NCBI GenBank assembly: GCA_025667525.1
Contig: CM046882.1
Span: 500,312,292-500,376,291 of the forward strand
DNA length: 64,000 bases
Direction of reading: 5' to 3'
Source of the DNA: Glebionis coronaria
Taxonomy: Eukaryota; Streptophyta; Magnoliopsida; Asterales; Asteraceae
The translations under genes and the position numbers were made by a program. Below are positions 1-10,140 of this stretch, piece after piece; the stretch's first letter is position 1, and each line of letters starts with the position of its first letter. The notes under the pieces are model-generated. The model worked only from the letters and a program-made list of their open reading frames with translations. It had not been told where the DNA came from and searched no databases.

Positions 1-1177
1 ATGTATCACATCTTAGTTTCGACTGTTTGGACCGATGGAAGTACAAACGTTCTGTCTCAACCATCGTATAACCATCCACAAGGAACTGCTGAAATAAACG
101 GCCCCCAGGCACAAATAAATTCTCTTGATTTGGTCGGTCTTGTATTTGAAAAGCAAACCACTCACGCATGCTAACATATTTACGTTTTTCTTCTTCGTCT
201 TTTTCGTCGTCTTCCTCGTCATCGCGAGATGGTTTACCACCCTTCTTTTGATGAGGTATTTCCAGATAATACCCATCTTGCGCACGTGAAATTAACAACG
301 GGTATTGAAATGGAAGGTACATAGGATGAAAAATGTTAATACGTTGGAAGCCTTCTTTACGTTTTTCAATTACAATATCTCTTTGATTTACGCAAGTATC
401 AATGTCGCCTACAATCAGTCCAGCAACCTCATTAGCGGTTGGTAGATTGTACATCCTTCCATCTTTGCCTCGCTTAGCTACCAACCTTATTTTAATATTT
501 TGCTCACTGTCTTGACTAAAACTGTCCCGGTCCCTTCTAAATATTTTAACCAAATCACTTGAGCCGTCCAACACGTTTTTTACTTCACAGATTAAGCCTT
601 TGTCAATTGGATGCTTTGCATTGGCAGGAGCAGAGGATGCGTTAGAGATGTTGCAAATAAAAAACTCATGTCATCAATCTAATATTCTTCTCTTTAAGGA
701 GAATAATCCATTAGCATAAAAATTAAATAGGTTACCTTATTGCTCTCGCTCTATTTTCCACTTCGTTCTCAGTATCATAAATATAAAGTTGTGCAAACTT
801 GGGCGTATCACCATCTTGGGGAAGTAAGCTTCCAATTTTATGGTACGTCTGACCATGCAACCGGAAAACATAAGTACCGCGTCCGTTTCTATTGACAGAA
901 TCATCAACCTTACCTCCCATAGAAGTAAAAGCAAACATATTGTTGTATGATCTGATCTTTGTTTTAAATTTTTGACTCTTGGCATCGTTGTTATTAAACA
1001 AATCAGATATTTCTTTTGGTGCAGGCGGCAGTTGTTTAATAAACACCTTCCCCTTTTTACAACATATTCTATAGGATTTGTTATTGGGATTGTAGTTGCA
1101 TGCTCTTGCTTCTTTCTCCCATACCATAGCATGGAATTCTGTTCACTCATATACAGGGTCTCCATGGTCGTAGTAAT
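1..1177 (-). pseudogene. Helitron Rep/helicase, N-terminal part (runs off left edge)
   Basis: Rolling-circle transposon replicase/helicase, Helitron_like_N part. Seen on the minus strand: an exon at 1177-736 with GDPVYE and GRGTYVFRLHGQ, then an exon from 650 to the window edge with no stop, containing GRMYNLPTANEVA, MREWFAFQIQDR and GRLFQQFLVDGYTMVE. These match the conserved order of the plant Helitron N region; the Rep HUH motifs and helicase would lie beyond the edge. The two exons are separated by 651-735, which begins GTAACC but ends AA instead of AG; the reading frame is kept if it is removed. Damage: TGA at 1143-1145 just after GDPVYE, and the lost splice acceptor. Upstream codons lie at 1265-1309 and, beyond element A, from 8431. 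The family is clear; activity of this copy is very unlikely. Confidence 0.85.
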
Positions 1178-1309
1178 CTATACATTACAAACAGTAAGAG
1201 GTTGTTACTTTTTATCCCACATATAATTAGCTTATTCCTTCGGAAAAAAATTACAAAAAGATACCTTTGGATATTCCAATGTATTTGTCATAAACTCTTC
1301 TAAAGTTCG
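1178..1309 (-). pseudogene. Helitron exon end and 87-nt intron left of element A
   Basis: 1309-1265 is coding (reads FRRVYDKYIGISK). 1264-1178 starts GTATCT and ends TAG; removing it joins the frame to the next exon as an Asp codon followed by YYDHGDPVYE. This is a well-supported intron because both flanks are recognisable Helitron coding sequence in one frame. The exon is cut at 1309 by insertion of element A and continues at 8431. Confidence 0.7.
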
Positions 1310-3916
1310 TGTCACACCCCACCATGGCAGAATATGGGGCGCGACGTATGGATATCATCACAACATGGCGTGTCTATAGAGATAACTATATGAAATAAGA
1401 AATGTCATAAAATGGAGACACAAAGTCATGACAATATCTCATCAGACTCAGGAGTCTAGGTAAGTAGGTAACAGTCCTACCGCTTACCCAAGACAAACAA
1501 ATAACATAACCAAACAAATATATGTGTGCCACAGTATCACTTATTAAAAGAACAAATAAAAACTAAGAAGGAAACGGGGATTCTCCTTCTATATGCATTC
1601 CTAAGCTTCTCCAATCCTAGCCACTTATGTTCTCATGCTTAACCATAGTATCACATGAAAGAGATACTAAAACACGTCAACATAAAGTTGGTGAGAGTCA
1701 TAGGTTTAGAATCCAACGCTAAATCAATTACAAGCTGTGAATAACAACCATCAACACAATAACTTATGTACAATGTGCTACAATTATGTATTAACAACTA
1801 GCATTCAAGATCAATCATTCCAAACCAAAATCCAAGGCTCCTACCTTGCCAAACAACATGGTACCATAGATGATCACACTATGTACCTATCCCAAGGCCA
1901 CTACCTTGTCAAACCACAAGGCCACTACCTTGTCAAACCACAAGGCCACTACCTTGTCAAACCACAATAACTGAGACGGCACGTGTCCCCCGATCCAAAT
2001 CATACACAATCAAGAATCACATAGTAGTTAATCACATAAGTGCACACACAAGTCCATCACAAAACCATAAAAACATTCACAACATCAATTTATAAATAAC
2101 TCAACACAGTGTCTCTTCCATCCCATCTGGAAGTCAAAATCAATATTAAACATGGGACTATGAAACTCACCTGATAGCTTCTTCACAAGTCCTCGCACTA
2201 GCAACAAGCTAACAAACCAAAAACACGAAATCAATACACGAACCAATCACTAAGATGGCTCATCAACCTATGATGGACATCTAGTCTATTCTCGTATAAT
2301 TACCTCATTGTTAAGCTCTAATCACCCCGTTACCCTTCCTTAACAAGTCCCTAACTTGGTTAAGTTTAATAGCTATCCCGTTCATAATTTTACACAAAAC
2401 AGTCCCAGTTTTAGGTCTCAAAACTTTAAGTCAAACGTCCACTTAAACATACCCATGGTTTCTGTAAAAGGAATATTCACACTTTTATACATGTTAGCTA
2501 AAACCTCCCACTTGCCCTAACCTTAAAGCTACTGTTAAGGCCCAGATATATGTGTATATATTGCTACCTATCCAGAATTCACTGATTTTAAACGTATGAA
2601 AAGTTCATTACCATTAGAGGGTCTTACCCTAAACCACAACCTTAGCCCAAGTGCAGATACTTAATACAATATATAAACCATCTCTCATGTTCGTGAGAAG
2701 ATCTCAATGCAACCCTAAGTACCCCAAACAACCCAAAACTTAAAAAGAAAACAGGCTGAATTCAAAACTGTTTTGACCTCCGACTGTTGTAACCTGTTTT
2801 TGACCCACTTCCCGACCTCCAATTTAGTTCTCGTTTCTTGATTTAGAAAGCCAACTCAATTACCTATCCAGGGCTAGTTTTATCGCATCTTGAATGATCC
2901 TAGAACTCGAGATATGATCAAAACAATAGACTCAAAATTCTGCCCAGATTTTAAAAACGGGTTTTAATTAATTTAACCTAATTAGTTACCCATAACCCCA
3001 TTAATTACAAACCCTAAACCATCTAATCATTATAATATCATTAAAATACAGATTCTAATTTAAATCCTAACCTAAATCCATCATAAGATGATTATGTAAA
3101 CATTAAAAACAATTAAATTAAAAAGGGATTACGAAAGTTTACCTTTGATTTATGAATACCCTAAATTTTGATGAAGAACCCTAAAAGTTCTCCATAAACC
3201 GTCGACCATTCTTTTTCTCCAGGGATTTTATGTTTTTTTTTCTCTTTAAAATCCTTATATAATGTAACAAGAATCCTAGTTCAAATATAAAACCCAACTT
3301 TCCTTTTTCCTTTTTTTTTTCCTCTTTTCCTTCTTTTCTTTTTTCCAAACCGACCTAAACCCCCTTTAAATTCGTTTTTTTTTCTATTTATTATTAATAT
3401 ATGTATTAATAACATTACCTTAATTTTCCTTAATTTATTTCAGCTCCTAAAGCTTCGAAAACCTCAAAACCGTAAAACTAGTCAAATTTACGCGTTTTAC
3501 CGTAAAAGACGTAAAATATACACTTTTATAAAAAATCTCAAATTTTGAAATAAACTTTATAACTAAGTCCTAAATGACTTAAAACCATCCCGAAAAATAT
3601 TCATATGGATAATTACCTCACCCGAGACCTCTAAATGTTAAACCGTAAATCCTAAAAAAATACTATTACTATAATACTTATACGTATACGTAAACACCAT
3701 AATATCACCATTTTCATTTCATAGTCACCACTTGTGAGCTCATGAACATGAAATAACCGTTCCTGGATTTACTTATGAGTACTCTATACTCATAAACGAT
3801 AATCACACCAACCTCGTTCACATAAAATAAACACGTAAACACACAATTCAAGTAAGCACACATAAAATAACCTAAAAGTAAGACCAAGTGACAAACCCAA
3901 AACCACGGTTGTCACA
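1310..3916 (-). repeat. Element A, 3' LTR (left)
   Basis: 2607 bp, nearly the same by eye as the right copy, with scattered substitutions and small indels. It contains a threefold 24-bp tandem repeat at 1892-1967 and a potential hairpin at about 1459-1488 (arms GGTAAG and CTTACC). No coding capacity; short reading frames in it are chance. Confidence 0.85.
1892..1967. repeat. 24-bp tandem repeat, 3 copies, in LTR of A
   Basis: The unit AAGGCCACTACCTTGTCAAA plus four bases occurs three times in a row. The same array occurs at 6409-6482 in the other LTR with the same copy number, so it was present before insertion. Confidence 0.9.
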
Positions 3917-5826
3917 TCACTCCCTCCTAATAGAAATATCGTCCGAGATTCACTCCCAAACTCAAACTTATTCTCAGCAAACAAACGAGGATGCATATCC
4001 CTGATAAAACCTTCACGTTCAAACGTGAACTCAGTTTACACGAAAATAATCTCAACCAACAACACATGAGCCTTAACCGTCCGCGAGGAAACTTATCAAA
4101 ACCATAAAGTTATGTAACCAACCTAACTAAATCTCGCAACTCATCAAACAAGAACTGTCTTGAAACCAAGTTAGGAGCCGTCACATAACTCAACGGGTTT
4201 AAAACTGTCACCCCGATTTCAGACTTACTCATAAATACCATAAATCAAAACTCATCAAAATATAACCACGTATAATAAGGTATAAAGAACTCTCAAATTC
4301 CTTCCCAACTCATCTCTATGTTAACCCTCCCAGTGTTCATTACCGCAAAATACCCAAAACACGAGTTTAAACCATGTTGTCCGAAAATTAACCTTGAACT
4401 CAACACTTGTACAATTAATTCGACCAAGCTACTGACTTCCAATTATGAAACTTTCTGAATATTTGAAAAGTATGTTCCAAGTACATAATTTTAGGCTTTT
4501 GAATTACCCAAAAACCTTTAAAAACGAATAAGTTATGACCAAAACGATTTTTCTCAAAATCTGCCTAGGCATTAGCGACAGTTTCTGACAGTTAGCGACA
4601 TATTTTGACAGTTTAGCGACAGTTTCTGCCTACTCCGATTTATACAAAAAAAAAACGATTTTTAAACCCTAAAAAAACCCGTTATTAATTACAAAATTCA
4701 AGGTCTAATTTATTTTAATTCCAGAAAATTTAAATTCTCACCCATCATATGATTAATACATGATTTTAACATATTTAAGTTAATAAGAACAAAATTTCTA
4801 ACTAAAGAATAATAACTTTAGGTGATCAAAACCAAAATATTTTAAAATAAACAAGTCATGCTTATATGTAAAAAAAAATTTATATTCCACCTTATTTCAA
4901 ACACGTTTTCGACACTTTACCCTCATTTTATCGACTACCAACAACTATTTTTATTTTACTATTTGCAAGTTTTATTTTTTTTACCATGTAAGACTTAAAA
5001 CAAAAGATATCGTTATTCCAAAAAAAAATCTCCACCCTCTCAATAGCTTCTACACCAAAAGTACCGTACAAACAAACACGTGAAATGAGGACTCGATAAA
5101 TGCGCTACTACTGAAGTTGAACATCCCAAAGAGAAAAGAGCTAGAAAACCATCCTAAGAATACAACCGGTAAGTAGAAAATAATTTTACATACATAGGCA
5201 TAAGCGTACATACACTCAAATCCATCCAACATATACTATACAAGCATGTATTAACTCTCTTTCATGCAATCATACTTGAAAGTCCAGTGGTGTTGTGGCG
5301 CATATATAATTATGTAGGCCTCCATAATTATATATGTTCCCTTTCACCAATGTACTCCCTCCTATGATGACACTTATAAGAAACTAATACTACACATAAC
5401 ACATAATCCAACAACTCACAACCACATAACCACACAAGATAAGATCCAAAACCCCATGTATTAAAATAACATAGCCAATGCACGAAACACATAAACTCGT
5501 AGTCCAGCTGAACCAGCATAGACAAAATTCAAAATGTATAAAGAACATGAAAACATAATTAAGCGAAATCCGACAATGACTAGCGTATACGACCATGGTT
5601 CCACCCGCACCAATCAAAACTCGTAAAGAAAATAACATGTAGTTAAGTATGAACCATAGTAGTTCATAACCTAACAAATACTACGAAAATAATATTCAAA
5701 CACATCAATTACTATAAAATGCACACATACTCCTATGACGCCTATATGCAGGGACCCTTAAGCTATAGACTAGGCTTCACGACTAGGCAACCTAATTCTC
5801 TATAACCATTGTCTCTGATACTATTC
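3917..5826 (-). other. Element A internal domain, non-coding
   Basis: 1.9 kb, AT-rich, no reading frame with retroelement motifs in either strand. 4570-4625 has four phrases of the type GTTAGCGACA/TTTCTGACA. The right end carries the degenerate primer-binding site (5814-5823), the left end the polypurine tract (3917-3932). Confidence 0.7.
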
Positions 5827-8430
5827 TGTCACACCCCACCATGGCGGAATATGGGGCGCGACGTATGGATATCATCACAACATGGCGTGTCTATAGAGAT
5901 AACTATATGAAATAAGAAATGTCATAAAATGGAGACACAAAGTCATGACAATATCTCATCAGACTCAGGAGTCTAGGTAAGTAGGTAACAGTCCTACCGC
6001 TTACCCAAGACAAACAAATAACATAACCAAACAAATATATGTGTGCCACAGTATCACTTATTAAAAGAACAAATAAAAAATAAGAAGGAAACGGGGATTC
6101 TCCTTCTATATGCATTCCTAAGCTTCTCCAATCCTAGCCACTTATGTTCTCATGCTTAACCATAGTATCACCTGAAAGAGACACTAAAACACGTCAACAT
6201 AAAGTTGGTGAGAGTCATAGGTTTAGACTCCAACGCTAAATCAATTACAAGCTGTGAATAACAACCATCAACACAATAACATATGGACAATGTGCTACAT
6301 TTATGTATTAACAACTAGCATTCAAGATCAATCATTCCAAACCAAAATCCAAGGCTCCTACCTTGCCAAACAACATGGTACCATAGATGATCACACTATG
6401 TACCTATCCCAAGGCCACTACCTTGTCAAACCACAAGGCCACTACCTTGTCAAACTACAAGGCCACTACCTTGTCAAACCATAATAACTGAGACGACACG
6501 TGTCCCCCGATCCAAATCATACACAATCAAGAATCACATAGAAGTTAATCACATAAGTGCACACATAAGTCCATCACACAACCATAAAAACATTCACATC
6601 ATCAATTTATAAATAACTCAACACAGTGTCTCTTCCATCCCATCTGGAGGTCAAAATCAATATTAAACATGGGACTATGAAACTCACCTGATAGCTTCTT
6701 CACAAGTCCTCGCACTAGCAACAAGCTAACAAACCAAAAACACGAAATCAATACACGAACCAATCACTAAGATGGCTCATCAACCTATGATGGACATCTA
6801 GTCTATTCCCGTATAATTACCTCATTGTTAAGCTCTAATCACCCCATTACCCTTCCTTAACAAGTCCCTAACTTGGTTAAGTTTAATAGCTATCCCGTTC
6901 ATAATTTTACACAAAACAGTCCCAGTTTTAGGTCTCAAAACTTTAAGTCAAACGTCCACTTAAACATACCCATAGTTTCTGTAAAAGGAATATTCACACT
7001 TTTATACATGTTAGCTAAAACCTCCCACTTTCCCTAACCTTAAAGCTACTGTTAAGGCCCAGATATATGTGTATATATTGCTACCTATCCAGAATTCACT
7101 GATTTTAAACGTATGAAAAGTTCATTACCATTAGAGGGTCTTACCCTAAACCACAACCTTAGCCCAAGTGCAGATACTTAATACAATATATAAACCATCT
7201 CTCATGTTCGTGAGAAGATCCCAATGCAATCCTAAGTACCCGAAACAACCCAAAACTTAAAAAGAAAACAGGCTGAATTCAAAACTGTTTTGACCTCCGA
7301 CTGTTGTAACCTGTTTTTGACGCACTTCCTGACCTCCAATTTAGTTCTCGTTTCTTAATTTAGAAAGACAACTCAATTACCTATCCAGGGCTAGTTTGAT
7401 CGCATCTTGAATGATCCTAGAACTCGAGATATGATCAAAACAACAGACTCAAAATTCTGCCCAGTTTTTAAAAACGGGTTTTAATTCATTTAACCTAATT
7501 AGTTACCCATAACCCCATTAATTACAAACCCTAAACCATCTAATCATTATAATATCATTAAAATACAGATTCCTATTAAAACCCTAACCTAAATCCATCA
7601 TAAGATGATTATGTAAACATTAAAAATAATTAAATTAAAAAGGGATTACGAAAGTTTACCTTTGATTAATGAAAACCCTAAATTTTGATGAAGAACCCTA
7701 AAAGTTCTGCATAAACCGTCGACCATTCTTTTTATCCAGGTATTTTATGTTTTTTTTCTCTTTAAAATCCTTATATAATGTAACAAGAATCCTAGTCTAA
7801 ATATAAAACCCAACTTTCCTTTTTCCTCTTTTTTTCCTTTTTTCCTTTTTTTCTTTTTTCCAAACCGACCTAAACCCCCTTTAAATTCGTTTTTTTTCTA
7901 TTTATTATTAATATATGTATTAATAACATTACCTTAATTTTCCTTAATTTATTTCAGTTCCTAAAGCTTCCAAAACCTCAAAACCGTAAAACTAGTCAAA
8001 TTTACGCGTTTTACCGTAAAAGACGTAAAATATACACTTTTATAAAAAATCTCAAATTTTGAAATAAACTTTATAACTAAGTCCTAAATGACTTAAAACC
8101 ATCCCGAAAAATATTCATATGGATAATTACCTCACCCGAGACCTCTAAATGCTAAACCGTAAATCCTAAAAAAATACTATTACTATAATACTTATACGTA
8201 TACGTAAACACCACAATATCACCATTTTCATTTCATAGTCACCACTTGTGAGCTCATGAACATGAAATAACCGTTCCTCGATTTACTTATGAGTACTCAA
8301 TACTCATAAACGATAACCACACCAACCTCGTTCACACAAAATAAACACGTAAACACACAATTCAAGTAAGCACACATAAAATAACCTAAAAGTAAGACCA
8401 AGTGGAAAACCCAAAACCACGGTTGTCACA
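5827..8430 (-). repeat. Element A, 5' LTR (right)
   Basis: 2604 bp, direct repeat of 1310-3916. On the minus strand it is followed directly by the degenerate primer-binding site. Carries the same three-copy 24-bp array at 6409-6482. Confidence 0.85.
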
Positions 8431-9178
8431 ATTCGCATCGTTGTCACCAAGATCAAATCTAACAGGTGTGCAAGCTTTTTTAGGCGGTCGATTGTATTTT
8501 TTTGGCGCATATTGATGATTCACCAACTTCGGTTATAGAGTTTTTTGTTGGCACCGATGGAATGGTTCTTCTAACGTAAGCTCTTGTTTTCGGTTTACAT
8601 GTTTGTGTAACACCACCAACGTTAGGCGGTTGCAAAGATACTGAAAAGATAGTCACTGGCCAAGTATTTCAGGAAGTTAAGATTTGTTCACATGGTAACT
8701 GAATCATATAATTGACAAACGATCAAGTGTGTGAAGGTTACCGTTTGTAACATCACTCATCAGAGACTTACGGGCACGTGTTGATGTTGTTGTACTTCCT
8801 TTCCTAACACGTGTATCCAAACAGTGTGTGGAGCTTGTAAAACGATCAAAATTTGTATTTGTTATGCTCAAATTTAAACTTTGTGGGTCTGCAAGACACA
8901 AAAAGTTAAACTAAAGTCAGTATGATGTATACCACATTCAAAGCATCATAAAATACCTTTGGAAATATAATATAATACCAATTGAATTTGGAGGTGATGG
9001 TTGTGAAGGAAGCGTTGTAACTTTCTTAGCTTGCCTTGTTGTAACACCACGAACCACTGGCGTTTGCAAAGAATCTGATACGTTAACAACACCATTAACA
9101 TTCTTGTTCGTATAGTTATTGATTGGAGTTGGAGATTATACTGAAAATATGGCCTGTAATTTGAGGCTTGCTATTGAA
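8431..9178 (-). pseudogene. Helitron replicase gene, 5' part (right of element A)
   Basis: Upstream continuation of the Helitron gene at the window start. The minus strand next to A reads KKYNRPPKKACTPVRFDLG, and these codons run in frame into 1309 once element A and one copy of its target duplication are discounted. Further upstream: TRVRKGSTTTSTRARKSL in the frame ending at 8704, and two related low-complexity modules, SLQPPNVGGVT and SLQTPVVRGVT, which look like an internal duplication. 8889-8956 begins GT and ends TTGCAG and behaves like a 68-nt intron. At least one frameshift near 8520 separates the modules from the part near A. The N-terminal region of Helitron proteins is poorly conserved, so this stretch is assigned by continuity more than by similarity. 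Confidence 0.6.
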
Positions 9179-9224
9179 CTAAAGTAGATAACATGAGTAA
9201 GAAAGTTGCAAAATATTTAATACC

Positions 9225-9511
9225 TAATGATGTTTGGAGGAAGGGCTTGGAGAATGATGTTTGTAGCTTGTTTATCACTTGTCTTGAATCTTAGCATCTC
9301 CAGTTAATTCACCCGTTGTGCGAGGACGAGTAACAGTATCTTCCATCACAGTACCATATACCAATGGTCCATTGAGCACCGATGCCCAAATGAGATGTCC
9401 GTTCTCTTTGTTCAACATATAAAGTTCTATTCGGGAAGCCCAATCCTCGTACATAGTCTTAACCAACATTGGTGGACGATTATCCGTACCCGAGAGGATG
9501 GACTTATCCAT
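9225..9511 (-). pseudogene. Ty1-copia gag, N-terminal fragment
   Basis: The minus strand opens with MDKSILSGTDNRPPML and continues YEDWASRIELYMLNKENG and SVLNGPLVYGTV, the usual start of plant copia gag proteins (UBN2/DUF4219 type). The frame stops at 9275, but the next frame continues with QATNIILQALPPN, so a one-base shift lies near 9270. Gag is then cut at about 9225, where the sequence changes to Helitron. Only about 95 residues remain of a protein normally three to four times longer; no RNA-binding knuckle or pol is present. Its leader, primer-binding site and LTR lie to the right, split by element B (see 21493-21747 and 21748-22100). Confidence 0.75.
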
Positions 9512-10140
9512 AAGTGAAGTAAACTCTATTTCGATAAGTTAAGATTTACAAAAGTTGATCGAACAATGAAAGAAAGTAGATGTGTTTGTTGTCGTGTGTA
9601 GAAGTCGAGAAATAATGTTGAAATCCCCTAAAGGTGTGTACTTGATAAACCAAAAAAAAATTCCAAGGCAAACAAAAACTCACGAAATTTTCAAAAACAT
9701 GCTATTGAAAAATCTTGGAATACTTGTCACTCTATCGCAATGCCTAAAATCAAATTCTATCGCAATGTCTCAACAAAATTTCTATCGCAATGCACAAAAC
9801 TCAATTATGTCGCAATGTCTCACTAAACTTATATCGCAATGCACAAAACTCAATCTATCGCAATGCCAAATCTTAATCCGTCGCAATGCCAAAACTTCTA
9901 ACGCAATGCACAAACAACTTCTGTCGCAATATTACTAAACATGTCGCAATGTTACAAAGGATTTCTATCGCAATGTTCAAACAAGTTCTGCCGCAATATT
10001 ACTAAACCTGTCGCAATGTCACAAAGGATTTCTATCGCAATGTTGGTCGCAATACCAATCGCAATATGAAAACCCTAAGCATTGCGATGGAAAACACTGC
10101 TATCTTGTCGTAATAGTACACAAAAGATCCCAATTTCCAC
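9512..10140 (-). other. Copia leader part 1, with CGCAATG repeat array
   Basis: No coding sequence. 9730-10115 is filled with spaced copies of the heptamer CGCAATG (listed separately). The leader is interrupted at 10140 by element B and resumes at 21493. Confidence 0.5.
9730..10115 (+). repeat. Spaced CGCAATG array
   Basis: Sixteen or so copies of (T/C)CGCAAT(G/A), mostly preceded by TCTAT or TGT and spaced about 20-23 bases, with variable filler such as CAAAACTC. One copy is in the opposite sense at about 10080 (CATTGCGATGG). Spacers are not unique and repeats are too short for a CRISPR. It probably grew from a degenerate tandem repeat with a unit of about 22 bases. Confidence 0.8.

Larger units (their letters stand above)
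1310..8430 (-). mobile_element. Element A: non-autonomous LTR retrotransposon (LARD type)
   Basis: Two long direct repeats (1310-3916 and 5827-8430) begin TGTCACACC and end TGTCACA on the plus strand and flank 1.9 kb with no gag, protease, RT or integrase. Orientation is minus: next to the right repeat lies a degenerate initiator-Met primer-binding site (TCTGATACTA on plus, 5814-5823), and next to the left one a purine tract (AGGAGGGAGTGA on minus). The flanks are gttcg (1305-1309) and attcg (8431-8435), a 5-bp target duplication with one mismatch. Long LTRs with non-coding interior fit the Large Retrotransposon Derivative class. A stretch at about 5565-5610 resembles the leader of element C (about 48885-48935), so A probably depends on a chromovirus partner; that is inference. 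It interrupts the Helitron coding sequence. Confidence 0.85.

Noticed and set aside
13..285. 90-codon minus-strand frame at the left edge
   Set aside because: Out of frame with the clear Helitron reading (MREWFAFQIQDR and GRLFQQFLVDGYTMVE), so it is a shadow.
9730..10115. CRISPR-like appearance of the CGCAATG array
   Set aside because: Repeats are only 7-12 bases, spacers are not unique and the context is a plant retroelement leader.
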